From positions 84,879 through 135,964 of the forward strand of contig PLYM01000194.1 in the NCBI GenBank assembly GCA_003153375.1: 51,086 nt of DNA, read 5' to 3'. Numbering within the stretch: the first letter of the stretch is position 1; every line of letters begins with the position of its first letter. Source of the DNA: Planctomycetaceae bacterium (GTDB taxonomy: Bacteria > Planctomycetota > Planctomycetia > Pirellulales > PALSA-1355). Below the pieces are notes generated by a model, which was given only the letters and a program-made list of their open reading frames with translations, did no database searches and was not told the DNA's origin. Positions 1 to 9,340 of the stretch are shown one piece after another. A program made the position numbers and the translations under genes.

Positions 1-110
1 CGCACGGCATCGGCCGCCGTAAAGCGACCGACGTGCCCCAGGGCCCCAACGCGCACCAGGTGTTGCCGGCCCAACGCGGGTTCCATTTTGACGGTGACGT
101 CAATCATCAT
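1..110 (-). CDS. PSP1-domain (RicT/YaaT-like) protein, N-terminal fragment
   Basis: The gene is cut by the left window edge, so only its first 36 codons are visible. Reading leftward from an ATG at 110 (a second ATG follows directly), residues 20-36 read LVRVGALGHVGRFTAAD. This resembles the start of PSP1 C-terminal-domain proteins (RicT/YaaT type), which in Firmicutes act in a complex affecting RNA processing and phosphorelay. The frame stays open upstream of 110, so an earlier start is possible. It is divergent from bioB across about 230 nt. The family call rests on very few residues and is tentative. Confidence 0.45.
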   Translation of the reverse strand, partial: MMIDVTVKMEPALGRQHLVRVGALGHVGRFTAADAV

Positions 111-338
111 GCACGACCGGTTCCGAGTGGTTCGCTGATCCTTCTATTTCCATTGTCGGCCACGGGTGGTCCTCTGCCAAGATCGGCAGCTTCGGCCTAT
201 CACTGTGCAGGTTTTGCAGTCGCGCCCTCCAGGTGGGCGCCGGCATGATCTCGCCGCCCCGATGCCCCCTTGCGTAAAGGCACGCCATAACGATACTTAT
301 GTCACGTTATTATTTCGAGCTGACCCGAGAGCCCTGCC

Positions 339-1388
339 ATGATTGATCGATCGCACGAAGCTGCCGTCGACGCCCCCTGCCCCACGAACTCCTGGAACCA
401 TCTCGCCACGCGAGTTCTCGAGGGCGAAGAGCTGACTACCGAGCAGGGGCTGGCGATGCTGCAATGCCCTGACGCCGAGTTGCTCGATCTGCTGGCCGCC
501 TCGTATCGCATACGCCGACAGTATTTCGGCAATCGTGTGCAGTTGTACTTTCTTATGAATGCCAAAAGCGGATTGTGCCCCGAGGACTGCGGATACTGCT
601 CGCAATCCAAAGTCTCATCGGCCGACATACCGCGCTATAACCTGCTCAGTGCCGAAAAACTGCTGGACGGTGCCCGCGTGGCGGCCGAGCGGCAAGCCAA
701 GACTTTTTGCATCGTCATTTCGGCCCGCGGTCCCTCGAATCGCGAGATGGACGCGGTTTGCTCGATCGTGCCGCAGATCAAGTCGCAATACAATTTGAAA
801 ATTTGCGCCTGTCTGGGTCTACTCACTCCCGATCAGGCGGAGCGTCTGAAGGCCTGTGGCGTCGATCGCGTCAACCACAATCTGAACACGAGCGAAGCCT
901 ACTACGGCGACATTTGCACGACCCACACCTTTCAAGATCGCGTGAGCACTTTGTCGGCGGTGCGCAACGCCGGCATGGAGTTGTGCTCCGGCGGCATCAT
1001 CGGCATGGGGGAGGCCGACGCCGACGTGGTGTCGATGGCCTTTACCCTGCGTTCGCTGCGTGTCGAGTCGATTCCCGTGAACTTTCTGAACCCGATCGAT
1101 GGCACGCCGTTGGCCGGAATGCGAAAGCTCAATCCACGCTATTGCCTCAAGGTGCTGGCAATGTTCCGCTTTGCCAATCCTGATCGCGAATTGCGAATTG
1201 CCGGCGGCCGCGAATTGCACCTGGGCAGTCTGCAATCGCTGGGACTCTACCCGGCCAATTCGATTTTTGTCGGCGACTATTTGACGACCAAGGGGCAAGC
1301 CCCGGCAGCCGACTACAAGATGGTCGAAGACCTCGGCTTCGAAGTGGTGCACAATCCCGAGCCCGCCGCGGTGTTGCAAACCGGCTGA
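339..1388 (+). CDS. bioB: Biotin synthase
   Basis: Radical-SAM enzyme that inserts sulfur into dethiobiotin in the last step of biotin synthesis, in the cytoplasm. The 349-residue length fits BioB. The CxxxCxxC cluster motif is at Cys80, Cys84 and Cys87 (CPEDCGYC), after the typical YFLMNAKSG segment. YNLLSAEKLL, the GGIIGMGE glycine-rich motif, PVNFLNPIDGTPL and AGGRE follow in the usual order. No other biotin genes (bioA, bioD, bioF) are nearby, so it stands alone. The start ATG at 339 gives a 30-40 residue N-terminal extension typical of non-enterobacterial BioB. It is convergent with the PQQ-propeller gene that ends at 1428. Confidence 0.97.
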   Translation: MIDRSHEAAVDAPCPTNSWNHLATRVLEGEELTTEQGLAMLQCPDAELLDLLAASYRIRRQYFGNRVQLYFLMNAKSGLCPEDCGYCSQSKVSSADIPRYNLLSAEKLLDGARVAAERQAKTFCIVISARGPSNREMDAVCSIVPQIKSQYNLKICACLGLLTPDQAERLKACGVDRVNHNLNTSEAYYGDICTTHTFQDRVSTLSAVRNAGMELCSGGIIGMGEADADVVSMAFTLRSLRVESIPVNFLNPIDGTPLAGMRKLNPRYCLKVLAMFRFANPDRELRIAGGRELHLGSLQSLGLYPANSIFVGDYLTTKGQAPAADYKMVEDLGFEVVHNPEPAAVLQTG

Positions 1389-1427
1389 AAGCGCGGCCTT
1401 CAGCGACGCCTGGTCCGCACGATCGTC

Positions 1428-2705
1428 TTACTTGCCAATCGCGTACAGCGCCTCGAACGTGCGGAGATAAATCCGCCCGTTGGCAATCGCTGGCGACGAT
1501 GAAATGGCCTCGTCCAGCGAGTTCGTCGACAGCACCTCGAACTGCTTGCCCGGTTTCACCACCGTGACCGTGCCGTCGCGTGCCGTAAGGTAGATCTTGC
1601 CGTCGCCGTAGACGGGCGAGGCGCGGTGGCGGTCTGAATGAGTCCGCTTAACGTAAAACTCCTCGCCCGTGCGCGCATCGAGACACAACAGCGTTCCATC
1701 CTCGCGGCACAGGTAGGCCAGACCGTCGACGACCAACGGCGACGGCACGTCGGGCGTGTTGTGTTCGCGAGACCAGATGTGCCCCTCGGTCGAGTTCGAG
1801 ATATCCCCCTTGCTGGTCGGGTCGAGCGCCAGCACCGGACCGTTCTTGGCCGATGGCACAAGAACCATGCCTGGCAGCGCCAGCGGTGAGGCCACAAAGC
1901 GGAGCGTCGGGTTGTACTTTCCCTTTGGGTTCAAGCCGCCACACCGCCACACTTCGTCACCGTCGGTCAAGCGATGCGCCACGATGTAGTCGCAGCCGTG
2001 CGTCAGCAACAGCTCGAGCTTTCCGTCGCGATAGAGAATCGGCGAGGCGTACGAATGTTCGCATTCGGCTCTCGCGTCACTCTTGCGGGTTTGCTTCCAA
2101 ATCTCGTTGCCAGTCGCCTTGTCGAGGGCCAACACCAGCGCGCCTTTGCTGTGCAGCAATTGCAAGTAGAGCCGGTCGCCATCGAGCACGGGCGTCGAAG
2201 TCATGCCGAACTGAATGTCGAATTTTCCATACCGCTCTTGCAAATTCACCTTCCAGACCGGCTGGCCGTCGGCGGTGAAGCAGGCCAGGTCGCCCGTGCC
2301 CATCAGCGTCCAGACGTGCTTTCCATCGGTCGAGGGGGACGGTGACGCGAAGTTGCCCTCGTCGCCTCGTACTGGCTGATTGTGATCGGCGACCACGGCC
2401 TTCCAAAGTTGCTTGCCCTCGGTGCTGACGGCCAACAACACCAGATCAGAGCCTTCGGCCGAGGTCAGGTAGATTTGGTCGCCCCAAACCGCTGGCGTCG
2501 ATCCGGCCGGGCCCGGCAAGGGAAGCCGCCAGGCGATGTTTTCCGTTTTGCTCCAGTGTTCGGGCAAGCCTTTCTCATGGCTGACACCGTCGAGCTTGGC
2601 ACCCCGCCACTGCGGCCAGTTTTCGCCACGGGCTGAAGGTACGAATGCTGCGGAACTGACTGCAAAGGCCAACAGCGCGACGTGGACCGGGCGGGGAGCA
2701 TTCAT
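1428..2705 (-). CDS. Exported PQQ-type beta-propeller repeat protein
   Basis: 425 residues. An N-terminal hydrophobic signal segment (about residues 8-27, ending SARGE) is followed by WPQWRGAKLDGVS, the opening motif of planctomycete outer-wall-binding beta-propellers. Repeated blades with G-x-x-x-ALD-x-x-TG-x-x-x-W signatures follow (for example LVLALDKATGNEIW and LLCLDARTGEEFY). The fold is that of PQQ-dependent dehydrogenases, but no dehydrogenase catalytic site or PQQ-binding disulfide is evident, so an enzyme role is not supported. It is probably a periplasmic or cell-surface binding or scaffold protein. A paralogue lies at 31634-32980. The substrate is unknown. Confidence 0.88.
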   Translation of the reverse strand: MNAPRPVHVALLAFAVSSAAFVPSARGENWPQWRGAKLDGVSHEKGLPEHWSKTENIAWRLPLPGPAGSTPAVWGDQIYLTSAEGSDLVLLAVSTEGKQLWKAVVADHNQPVRGDEGNFASPSPSTDGKHVWTLMGTGDLACFTADGQPVWKVNLQERYGKFDIQFGMTSTPVLDGDRLYLQLLHSKGALVLALDKATGNEIWKQTRKSDARAECEHSYASPILYRDGKLELLLTHGCDYIVAHRLTDGDEVWRCGGLNPKGKYNPTLRFVASPLALPGMVLVPSAKNGPVLALDPTSKGDISNSTEGHIWSREHNTPDVPSPLVVDGLAYLCREDGTLLCLDARTGEEFYVKRTHSDRHRASPVYGDGKIYLTARDGTVTVVKPGKQFEVLSTNSLDEAISSSPAIANGRIYLRTFEALYAIGK

Positions 2706-2922
2706 CGGGGATCTCGTCTCGGCGGGGTTGATCGGGAAGGTCGGCCGACGAGCGCGATGGCTTGCGGAACCCCAGGTTCCTAACTGCTTCGCGAGGGCGT
2801 CGGCGCGGTCTCAACCAGTGTGGTCGACGGAATTGCAGACGTCAACGAGCCGGCAAATTGGGCAAATACCGAGCAGACCCAGGGCGCGCTCGAGGTCTCG
2901 ACCCTGCTGGCTGGCGAAGGTG

Positions 2923-3123
2923 CTAGGCCGCCTTGACGGCCGGCGCTGTGACGGGGCGAGTGGGAAGCACCATTTGCGAGCCCGCTTTGGCCGCCAGCGG
3001 CGCATACTCAGCCAGCACCTGTTCGATCCGCCGCTCCAGCTCGTCGAGTTGCCTGAGCACCTCGTCCTGCCGGGCCTCAATGTCAACCAGCCGGGCAGTC
3101 GATTCTGATAGCGAGTCCATCAT
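2923..3123 (-). CDS. Small coiled-coil protein, function unknown
   Basis: 66 residues starting at the tandem ATGs at 3123/3120. Residues 5-45 form a charged heptad-like helix (ARLVDIEARQDEVLRQLDEL and onward) that should make a short coiled coil. A proline- and alanine-rich tail follows. An upstream in-frame ATG at 3186 would add 21 residues with no helix pattern, so the shorter start is preferred. There is no clear Shine-Dalgarno site. It superficially resembles SlyX-type small coiled coils, but I cannot assign a family. It lies between the divergent PQQ-propeller and rpsU genes. Confidence 0.5.
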   Translation of the reverse strand: MMDSLSESTARLVDIEARQDEVLRQLDELERRIEQVLAEYAPLAAKAGSQMVLPTRPVTAPAVKAA

Positions 3124-3530
3124 GAGACGCGGAATGAGGCATCGAAAAGGGAGAGACAGGAGGAGACACGGTAAGCCATCGGCCAATCGATGCCGAACAC
3201 TTCAGACGGCGGGGGCACGCCGCGCAAGGTCACCGATGTCACTTTTGGCAAGCTTTGCCGGTTGCGCGCGCTGTAACGCCCGGTGGCGCCGGGTAAAGGG
3301 TGCTGCCTCGTCCGTTCTACTTGTGGGCCATGCGTTTAGCGCGAACTGGGCGTGCCCAAGGGAATGCCGGCTCGATCAAAGCCTTTGCCCAAGTCCAGCG
3401 ACGAATGGGACACCAGGTTGAACGAATGCGGCTGGACAACAAGACCGTCTGGAGTGTAGATTCTGGGCGGATTATCGTTGATGGAAACGAAGTAACGTGG
3501 TGTCGTGCCAACTGATTCAAAGGAGGATGC
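3124..3530. other. Intergenic region upstream of rpsU
   Basis: About 400 nt without a convincing gene. A weak 71-codon frame on the plus strand (3300-3515) has irregular codon use and no family resemblance, and I do not call it. The last 10 nt carry the strong rpsU ribosome-binding site. No clear terminator or sigma-70 promoter was found; the rpsU promoter is probably here. Confidence 0.5.
3521..3526 (+). promoter_or_regulatory. Shine-Dalgarno site of rpsU
   Basis: AGGAGG lies 4 nt before a GTG start at 3531. It is an unusually perfect site for this window, where many genes have weak or no Shine-Dalgarno sequence, and it fixes the rpsU start. Confidence 0.85.
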
Positions 3531-3725
3531 GTGGTTAAGTTGAACGTCAGAGACCGCGAGAGTATTCAGGAGGCGGTCCGTCGATTCCGCAAGCTGGTCG
3601 AGCGGAGCGGCATCAAGAAGGAAATGCGTCGCCGAGAGTACTACGAAAAGCCGAGCGAGACACGCCGTCGTGCTCGGTTGCGGGCCGCCCGCCGCGGGCG
3701 CGCCAATCTGCTCGAGAGCATGTAA
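3531..3725 (+). CDS. rpsU: 30S ribosomal protein S21
   Basis: 64-residue basic protein of the small ribosomal subunit, which helps base-pairing of mRNA leaders with the 16S 3' end. It has the conserved N-terminal [19 protein letters not shown], then [18 protein letters not shown] and an Arg/Ala-rich tail, matching bacterial S21 in length and order. The start is GTG at 3531, set by the strong AGGAGG at 3521. It is monocistronic in this window; the next gene converges from the other strand. Confidence 0.96.
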   Translation: MVKLNVRDRESIQEAVRRFRKLVERSGIKKEMRRREYYEKPSETRRRARLRAARRGRANLLESM

Positions 3726-3794
3726 CGGCGACGACTCGGTTCTCTTGGACTTGCCACGGTGCGCCGGTGGTTGCGCGCGCGTCGGGCCAACGGC

Positions 3795-4250
3795 TCAGTT
3801 TGCCGCATAGAGCGCATCATCGGTCGGCATTGTCGAAGCCGTCACGGATTCCATGCTCGTGATATCCGGTTCGACATTCGGCGGACCGACAATCTGGTCG
3901 ATCAACCGTACCAGCTCGCGCGGGCTAAATGGCTTGGCCAGGATGCCAACGATGCCCCACTGGCGGACCATTTCCGAGTACCCCAGCTCGAAGCCCTTGG
4001 CCGTGAGCATCAGGACCGGCAGGTTTTGCGTCGCCGGATTCGCGCGAATCCTCTCCGTCAGCCCAATTCCATCCAGCCGCGGCATCTGCACGTCGGTCAC
4101 CAGCACATCGGGCATATCCTGCTGAATCGCTTCCCAGGCTTCCTGTCCGTCGTGCGCGATACGCACGTCGTAGCCGGACCGCGAGACCTTGATCTCGGCC
4201 GCCCGCAGGATGTGGATTTCGTCATCGCACAGCAACACTTTCTTGCTCAT
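3795..4250 (-). CDS. Single-domain response regulator (CheY-like REC)
   Basis: 151 residues. A receiver domain occupies about residues 3-120: acidic pair CDDE at 8-11, phospho-acceptor Asp53 in VTDVQMP, the switch Thr in LMLTAKG, and the conserved Lys in GILAKPFSP. A roughly 30-residue tail without known structure follows. There is no DNA-binding or enzymatic output domain, so it likely acts by protein contact or as a phosphorelay intermediate. Its ATG overlaps the stop of the upstream kinase by 4 nt, so the two are translationally coupled and are almost certainly cognate partners. Confidence 0.93.
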   Translation of the reverse strand: MSKKVLLCDDEIHILRAAEIKVSRSGYDVRIAHDGQEAWEAIQQDMPDVLVTDVQMPRLDGIGLTERIRANPATQNLPVLMLTAKGFELGYSEMVRQWGIVGILAKPFSPRELVRLIDQIVGPPNVEPDITSMESVTASTMPTDDALYAAN

Positions 4251-5386
4251 CGGATGTCCTCGCTAGTTGCAAACTGCTCATCGGTGTTTTCATTCGCGCC
4301 CGAGCGGCTGCCGGCGGTGCAGGGCAGAAAAACCTGAAATAGATTGCCCGATCGCGTTGCGCTGTGCAGTTTGACGCCCGCCACTTCCACGCTGCCGCCA
4401 TGCACCTGCTCGACGACGTACCGCGAGAGCGGCATGCCGAGGCCGCTGCCGACCGCCAGGCCTTGATTCGGCCGCAAGCGGTAGAACTTCTCGAAGACTC
4501 GGCGCCGTTCTTCGCCCGTCAACGGGGCTCCATCGTCTTCGATTTCGAATTGTGCCTCATTGCCCGCGGCACGCGACCGCAGCGTGATCAGCCCACCGCG
4601 CGGTGCCAGATTGACTGCGTTGCCTAGCAGGTGGACCGCTGCCTCGATCGTCAAATCGCGGTCGACGCGCACTTGTAGGTCTTCCGGGCTGAATTCGCGG
4701 CGCAGGGTAATGTTCTGCCGATCGGCCGCGCCCTCCACGGCGCGAAGCGCTTCGGACAACAGGTCGTTGAGCGAGCAGTTCTGCTTGTTGACGCGCGCCA
4801 CGGCGGCTTCGAGCCGGGCCAAATGCAGTAGGTTGTCGACCAGTTGTTGCAGTCGATTGGCCTGGGCGGAGATCACGTCCAGGAATTCGTGCCGCGTTGG
4901 CTCGTCTTCTGCCTCGTCGTCGGCCAGCAACTCGACAAAGGCTCTGATGCCGGCCAACGGTGTCTTCATCTCGTGGCTAATCGCCGCGACGAACTGCGCG
5001 GTGCGCTGCTCGAGATTCACTTTGGCGTCGATGTCGTGCAGCACGCACACAACCCCGGCGGCGCGGCCGTCTAGTTCCAGGCGGCGGGCCGTCACCCGAT
5101 ACCAGATCGTGCCGACGCCGGGGTCGCAAATTGCCAGGTCACGGCTGCGACGCTGTGCGTCTCCACCGGAAACCGTGCGCACCAGATCGATCAGTCCGTC
5201 GCACCGCACCAGGTTCGACAGCCTGCGATCGGTGGCATGAGCCAGATCGATGTCAAACAGTTCGGCGGCCGCTCGATTGATGAACACGAGGTGGCCGAAC
5301 TCGTCCGTGGCCAGGATCGGATCGTCCAACTCTAGGGCGGTTGCCAAAAGATGTTCGTGCTGACTCAGCGTTGTCGACGAAACCAT
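4247..5386 (-). CDS. Soluble PAS-domain sensor histidine kinase
   Basis: 379 residues from the ATG at 5386, preceded by a GGAAGAG Shine-Dalgarno sequence. The frame continues upstream to 5638, but that part is unlike protein. A PAS-type sensor covers residues 10-120 (DDPILATDEFGHLVFINRAA). A HisKA domain follows with phospho-acceptor His138 in ISHEMKTPLAG. The HATPase domain shows an N-box (LLGNAVNLAP), a D-x-G (EDDGAP), FEKFYRL and G-box GSGLGMPLSRY. No transmembrane segment is present, so it senses a cytoplasmic signal. Partner: the receiver protein overlapping its 3' end. The signal is unknown. Confidence 0.93.
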   Translation of the reverse strand: MVSSTTLSQHEHLLATALELDDPILATDEFGHLVFINRAAAELFDIDLAHATDRRLSNLVRCDGLIDLVRTVSGGDAQRRSRDLAICDPGVGTIWYRVTARRLELDGRAAGVVCVLHDIDAKVNLEQRTAQFVAAISHEMKTPLAGIRAFVELLADDEAEDEPTRHEFLDVISAQANRLQQLVDNLLHLARLEAAVARVNKQNCSLNDLLSEALRAVEGAADRQNITLRREFSPEDLQVRVDRDLTIEAAVHLLGNAVNLAPRGGLITLRSRAAGNEAQFEIEDDGAPLTGEERRRVFEKFYRLRPNQGLAVGSGLGMPLSRYVVEQVHGGSVEVAGVKLHSATRSGNLFQVFLPCTAGSRSGANENTDEQFATSEDIR

Positions 5387-5628
5387 GTTGTCTCTTCCGG
5401 GGAAACAGGGAGTCCAGACCGGACTCGGTGATTTGTTGAAGGCGCGGCAGAGTCCCCTCAAGCTCCACTCTTCCCTGCCGCGCCTCGGTGACCAACGCCT
5501 CTCCCCAAAGGCGCAGGTACATCGAAAACATAGGTCGTTGAACCCCTGTGTCAAATCTCCGCGAAATCGCGGAAAAAGGCCGATAAAATGCCAGAGAAAT
5601 CGGCGGTTTGCCGGGCGCGGATCAACCC

Positions 5629-6555
5629 TTATCGCCAATCGAGTCCGACGTCGAGACAGGTCGCCGAGTGGGTCAAGGCCCCCACGCTGATCCGCTCCAC
5701 GCCACTGGCTGCGATCGCGGCGACGGTCTTTAGATTCACGCCCCCCGAAGCTTCCAACTCGACGAGCGGCGACCGCGCGTCGCGCAGGACGACGGCCTGC
5801 TCGAGCATTTCGGGCGACATGTTATCGAGTAGCACGATGTCGGGACCCGCGCCCAGCACATCGGCAAGTTGCTCGAGCGTGTCGACTTCCACTTCCACGA
5901 TCAACGGTGCGGTGGCCTGGTCGGCGATCGCCGCATCGGCTGCCGCGCGAGCACGGCGCACCGCCTCTGCCGGTGAGACGTGAGCACCACCAATGCCCGC
6001 CGCGCCGAGCGCCAGGTGGTTGTCCTTGATCAGAATAGCGTCGAATAACCCGGTGCGATGATTGTGACCGCCGCCGCAACGCACGGCATATTTCTCGAGC
6101 CGCCGCCAGCCGGGCGTCGTTTTTCGCGTGTCATAAATTCGGGCCCGCGTGCCGCTCACGGCCTCGACGTATCGCCGTGTCAGCGTAGCCACGCCCGACA
6201 GCCGACCGATCAGATTGAGAACGATGCGCTCGGCCGAAAGCAGACTGCGGGCTGGGCCCGAAACGGTCGCCAAGGTCTGCCCGGGCACAAGCGGGTCGCC
6301 GTCAGCCACTAGCGGCGACCAGTGGACTTGGGCATCCATTTCGCTTAGCGCCAAAGCCGCGGCGCGAAGCCCTGCCACGACCCCGGCCTGCCGCGAAACG
6401 AGTGCCGCTTCGCCAGCCGTGCCTGACGGCACCAGGCATAACGTCGTCCAGTCGAACAGCCGGTCCAAATCTTCGCGCACCGCCAGTCGGATGATTTGCC
6501 GGCAATCATCCTCGACCTGTGCATCCCACTCGAGTTGGTGAAATTCTTTGGGCAC
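5629..6555 (-). CDS. nadC: Nicotinate-nucleotide pyrophosphorylase (quinolinate phosphoribosyltransferase)
   Basis: 308 residues. Converts quinolinate and PRPP to nicotinate mononucleotide in de novo NAD synthesis. Family signatures in order: N-terminal ALREDL-type helix (AVREDLDRLFDWTT), ERIVLNLIGRLSGVATLT, DTRKTTPGWRRLEKYAVRCG, GGHNHRTGLFDAILIKDNH, EVEVDT, LLDNM and EASGGV. It is divergent from the ComEA-like gene with about 100 nt between starts. nadA and nadB are not in the window. The histidine kinase lies 242 nt downstream on the same strand. Confidence 0.96.
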   Translation of the reverse strand: MPKEFHQLEWDAQVEDDCRQIIRLAVREDLDRLFDWTTLCLVPSGTAGEAALVSRQAGVVAGLRAAALALSEMDAQVHWSPLVADGDPLVPGQTLATVSGPARSLLSAERIVLNLIGRLSGVATLTRRYVEAVSGTRARIYDTRKTTPGWRRLEKYAVRCGGGHNHRTGLFDAILIKDNHLALGAAGIGGAHVSPAEAVRRARAAADAAIADQATAPLIVEVEVDTLEQLADVLGAGPDIVLLDNMSPEMLEQAVVLRDARSPLVELEASGGVNLKTVAAIAASGVERISVGALTHSATCLDVGLDWR

Positions 6556-6602
6556 GAAGACAACACTCTGATGAAATGCGTGATGCAGGCCGCGGTCTGG
6601 CT

Positions 6603-6608
6603 TATACT
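6603..6608 (+). promoter_or_regulatory. Possible -10 element upstream of the ComEA-like gene
   Basis: TATACT sits about 50 nt before the ATG at 6658, in the short divergent region shared with nadC. It fits the T-A-T-A-x-T pattern found at other likely promoters here (46924, 10114). No good -35 was found, so this is tentative. Confidence 0.35.
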
Positions 6609-6657
6609 AGCGTTCTTGCAGGGCGTTGAGATCCCAACTTATTTTTACCCGCTGTCG

Positions 6658-7062
6658 ATGCGACACCCCACCCCAAATCGTGCCTCCACTGGCTCTCCGT
6701 GGTTGAAACGGATGGACCAGGCGGCGATCGCGGCGCTGACGGTGTTGGCGGTCGCGTCGGTAGGGCTCTATTGGGTGGGGCAAGGCGGGGCCCGGGGACG
6801 ACTGATCGAATTAGATCGCGAGCCGCGACAATCTGTTAGTTTCCAAATCGATCTGAACGAAGCCGATTGGGCCGAATTCTCGCTGCTGCCCGGTGTGGGG
6901 GAATCGCTGGCGCGGCGCATTGTCGAGTCGCGAAAAGCCGAGGGCCGCTTTGCGGTGCTCGAGGATTTGCGGCGTGTGCGAGGCATCGGACCCAAGACAC
7001 TCGAGCGCATCAAGCCATATTTGCGTCCTCTACCGGAAACGGGCAACGTGGCCGGGCAGTAG
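6658..7062 (+). CDS. ComEA-like helix-hairpin-helix protein
   Basis: 134 residues from the ATG at 6658; the frame is open upstream but that part overlaps nadC. One membrane segment (about residues 21-38, ALTVLAVASVGLYWVG) is followed by a linker and a double helix-hairpin-helix module: DLNEADWAEFSLLPGVGESL, then LRRVRGIGPKTLERIKPYL. Such proteins bind DNA non-specifically outside the membrane; in competent bacteria ComEA is the DNA-uptake receptor. Planctomycetes often carry ComEA-like proteins without a demonstrated competence system, so the role is inferred. uvrB follows 139 nt downstream. Confidence 0.85.
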   Translation: MRHPTPNRASTGSPWLKRMDQAAIAALTVLAVASVGLYWVGQGGARGRLIELDREPRQSVSFQIDLNEADWAEFSLLPGVGESLARRIVESRKAEGRFAVLEDLRRVRGIGPKTLERIKPYLRPLPETGNVAGQ

Positions 7063-7201
7063 CCAATCGCGGCGCGATCCCGTATCCTTCTTTATGGCCT
7101 AGCCCGGCATCGCCCCCGCTGGGCGACCCAGGGCGCGCTGGACGCCCTAATGGCCGCCACCCCCCCTTCCACGGAACGATCCCTTTCACGGAACGATCTC
7201 A

Positions 7202-9259
7202 GTGCCCTTCGATCTCGTCAGCCCGTTCCAGCCCGCCGGAGACCAGCCCCAGGCCATCGAGGCTCTGGTGTCCGGCCTGCGAGGCAATCGCAAGCACCAG
7301 GTCCTGATGGGGGTGACCGGCTCGGGCAAGACGTTCACGATGGCCAACGTCATCCAGACCGTGCAGAAGCCCACGCTGGTTCTGTCGCACAACAAGACGT
7401 TGGCCGCCCAGCTCTATTCGGAGTTCAAGGAGTTTTTTCCCCACAACGCCGTCCACTATTTCGTCAGCTATTACGACTACTACCAGCCCGAAGCCTACAT
7501 TCCGCAGCGCGACATCTATATCGAGAAGGACGCCTCGATCAATCAGGAGATTGACCGATTGCGTTTGGCCGCCACGAGTGCCCTGGTGAGCCGCAAGGAC
7601 GTCATCATCGTGGCCAGCGTGTCGTGCATTTATGGCTTGGGCTCTCCCGACGACTACAAGGCGATGATGATCAGCCTGCGGCGCGGCATGTCGGTCGATC
7701 GCGATGCCGTGCTCATGAAGCTGGTCGACGTGCAGTATGAGCGCAACGACGTCGAATTTGCCCGCAGCAAGTTTCGCGTGCGAGGCGATTGCGTCGAACT
7801 GTGGCCGTCGTACGAGGAATTTGCCCTGCGCATCGAGTTTTGGGGAGATGAGGTCGAAAAGCTGTCGATCATTAATCCGATTTCGGGCGAGACGATTCGC
7901 CAGGAAGAGGAAATGTTCATTTATCCGGCCAAGCACTTCGTCATGCCCGAGGAACGGATCGCCGCGGCCATCGACGCCATCAAGCAAGAGCTTGAAGACC
8001 GGCTGGAACAACTCAAAAACGCCGGAAAACTCCTGGAGGCCCAGCGGCTGAACGCTCGCACGCGGTTCGACATCGAGATGATGCTCGAAGTGGGCTTTTG
8101 CCCGGGCATCGAGAACTACAGCCGCCCCTTGAGCGGCCGGCCGCCCGGCTCAACGCCACAAACGCTGTTCAATTTCTTCCCCGACGACTACTTGCTGTTC
8201 GTCGACGAGTCGCATGCCACGGTGCCGCAGGTGCGCGGTATGTTCGCCGGAGACAGTAGCCGCAAGACGACGCTCGTGGAACACGGCTTTCGCCTGCCCA
8301 GCGCCCTCGATAATCGGCCGCTCAAGTTCGACGAGTGGGAACAAAAAATCAACCAGGTTGTCTTCGTATCGGCGACCCCCGGTCCCTATGAGTTGCAAAG
8401 CACCGGCGGAGAATTCGTCGAGCAGGTCATCCGGCCGACCGGCTTGCTCGATCCGGTGATCGAAGTCAGCCCGGCGCGCACCCAGGTGCCGCATCTGCTC
8501 GAACAAATTCGCGAGCGGGCCGCCGTCGGCGAGCGCGTTTTGGTGACCACGCTCACCAAGCGGCTGGCCGAGGATCTTTCCTTTTATCTGTCCGAGCAAG
8601 GCGTCCGCTGCAAATGGCTGCATAGCGAGCTCGACGCCTTTGAACGCGTCGATTTGCTGCGCGAATTGCGCGAGGGGCGATTCGAGGCCCTGGTTGGCGT
8701 CAATCTGTTGCGAGAAGGTCTCGATCTGCCGGAAGTTTCCCTCGTCGCGATTCTCGATGCCGACAAGGAAGGCTTCTTGCGCAGCGAGACCTCGCTGATG
8801 CAGACGATTGGCCGCGCGGCCCGCAATGTGAATGCGAAAGTGACACTGTATGCCGATCGGGTGACCGATTCGATGCAGCGGGCCATGGACGAGACCGATC
8901 GCCGCCGGGCGGTGCAAGCCGCCTATAATCGCGAGCATGGCATTACGCCCGAAACGATTCGCAAGGGCATCCGCGCGGGCATCGAAGCCGAGGCCAATGC
9001 CCACGCCCAGGCGAACGCCGCGGTGGGCCGCGCGGACGATGCCCAGTACATCACCGAGGAATACCTGGCCGAATTGGAAGGCGAGATGATGGCCGCCGCC
9101 GACGCCATGGAGTTCGAGCGGGCGGCGGTGCTGCGCGACCGCATCGAACGCATGCGCTCATCGGTCGGCCGCCAGGTCGCCGAAGTCGAGGCGCGCGGTT
9201 CGAACAAGGGAGGGCGCCGCCGCGGCAAGGGTGGGCGCTTGCCGCGTCCCAAACGCTGA
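7202..9259 (+). CDS. uvrB: Excinuclease ABC subunit B
   Basis: 685 residues, DNA damage-loading helicase of nucleotide excision repair. Walker A GVTGSGKT is at residues 37-44. The beta-hairpin that inserts into DNA ([15 protein letters not shown]) and the DEAD-type box (LLFVDESH) are present. So are the C-terminal helicase motifs ([36 protein letters not shown]) and a C-terminal UVR motif binding UvrA/UvrC ([15 protein letters not shown]). It ends in a basic Gly/Arg/Lys-rich tail. The GTG at 7202 gives the standard [14 protein letters not shown] start. Confidence 0.97.
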   Translation: MPFDLVSPFQPAGDQPQAIEALVSGLRGNRKHQVLMGVTGSGKTFTMANVIQTVQKPTLVLSHNKTLAAQLYSEFKEFFPHNAVHYFVSYYDYYQPEAYIPQRDIYIEKDASINQEIDRLRLAATSALVSRKDVIIVASVSCIYGLGSPDDYKAMMISLRRGMSVDRDAVLMKLVDVQYERNDVEFARSKFRVRGDCVELWPSYEEFALRIEFWGDEVEKLSIINPISGETIRQEEEMFIYPAKHFVMPEERIAAAIDAIKQELEDRLEQLKNAGKLLEAQRLNARTRFDIEMMLEVGFCPGIENYSRPLSGRPPGSTPQTLFNFFPDDYLLFVDESHATVPQVRGMFAGDSSRKTTLVEHGFRLPSALDNRPLKFDEWEQKINQVVFVSATPGPYELQSTGGEFVEQVIRPTGLLDPVIEVSPARTQVPHLLEQIRERAAVGERVLVTTLTKRLAEDLSFYLSEQGVRCKWLHSELDAFERVDLLRELREGRFEALVGVNLLREGLDLPEVSLVAILDADKEGFLRSETSLMQTIGRAARNVNAKVTLYADRVTDSMQRAMDETDRRRAVQAAYNREHGITPETIRKGIRAGIEAEANAHAQANAAVGRADDAQYITEEYLAELEGEMMAAADAMEFERAAVLRDRIERMRSSVGRQVAEVEARGSNKGGRRRGKGGRLPRPKR

Positions 9260-9265
9260 CACGGT

Positions 9266-9307
9266 AAAAAAACCGGACCGACGCGCATCCATTGCGCATC
9301 GGTCCGG
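9266..9307 (-). terminator. Rho-independent terminator of the lipoprotein gene
   Basis: Near-perfect 15-bp inverted repeat (arms 9273-9287 and 9293-9307, loop of 5 nt, one mismatch), GC-rich. On the minus strand the stem is followed by seven Ts (9272-9266). It ends the lipoprotein transcript from 9820-9341. On the plus strand the stem follows uvrB by a few nt but lacks a T-run, so it is at best a weak uvrB terminator. Confidence 0.85.
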
Positions 9308-9340
9308 CAAATTGCCTGGAACGAACGTCTGGTGACCGGC

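Noticed and set aside
3300-3515. 71-codon plus-strand frame ahead of rpsU
   Set aside because: Codon use is unlike neighbouring genes, there is no ribosome-binding site and no recognisable motif.
5558-5573. Hairpin TCCGCG-AAAT-CGCGGA between nadC and the histidine kinase
   Set aside because: The T-run lies before rather than after the stem in the nadC direction, so it is not a standard terminator, and 6 bp can arise by chance.
5387-5638. Upstream extension of the histidine kinase frame
   Set aside because: No domain resemblance; the ATG at 5386 has a good ribosome-binding site and starts the PAS domain correctly.
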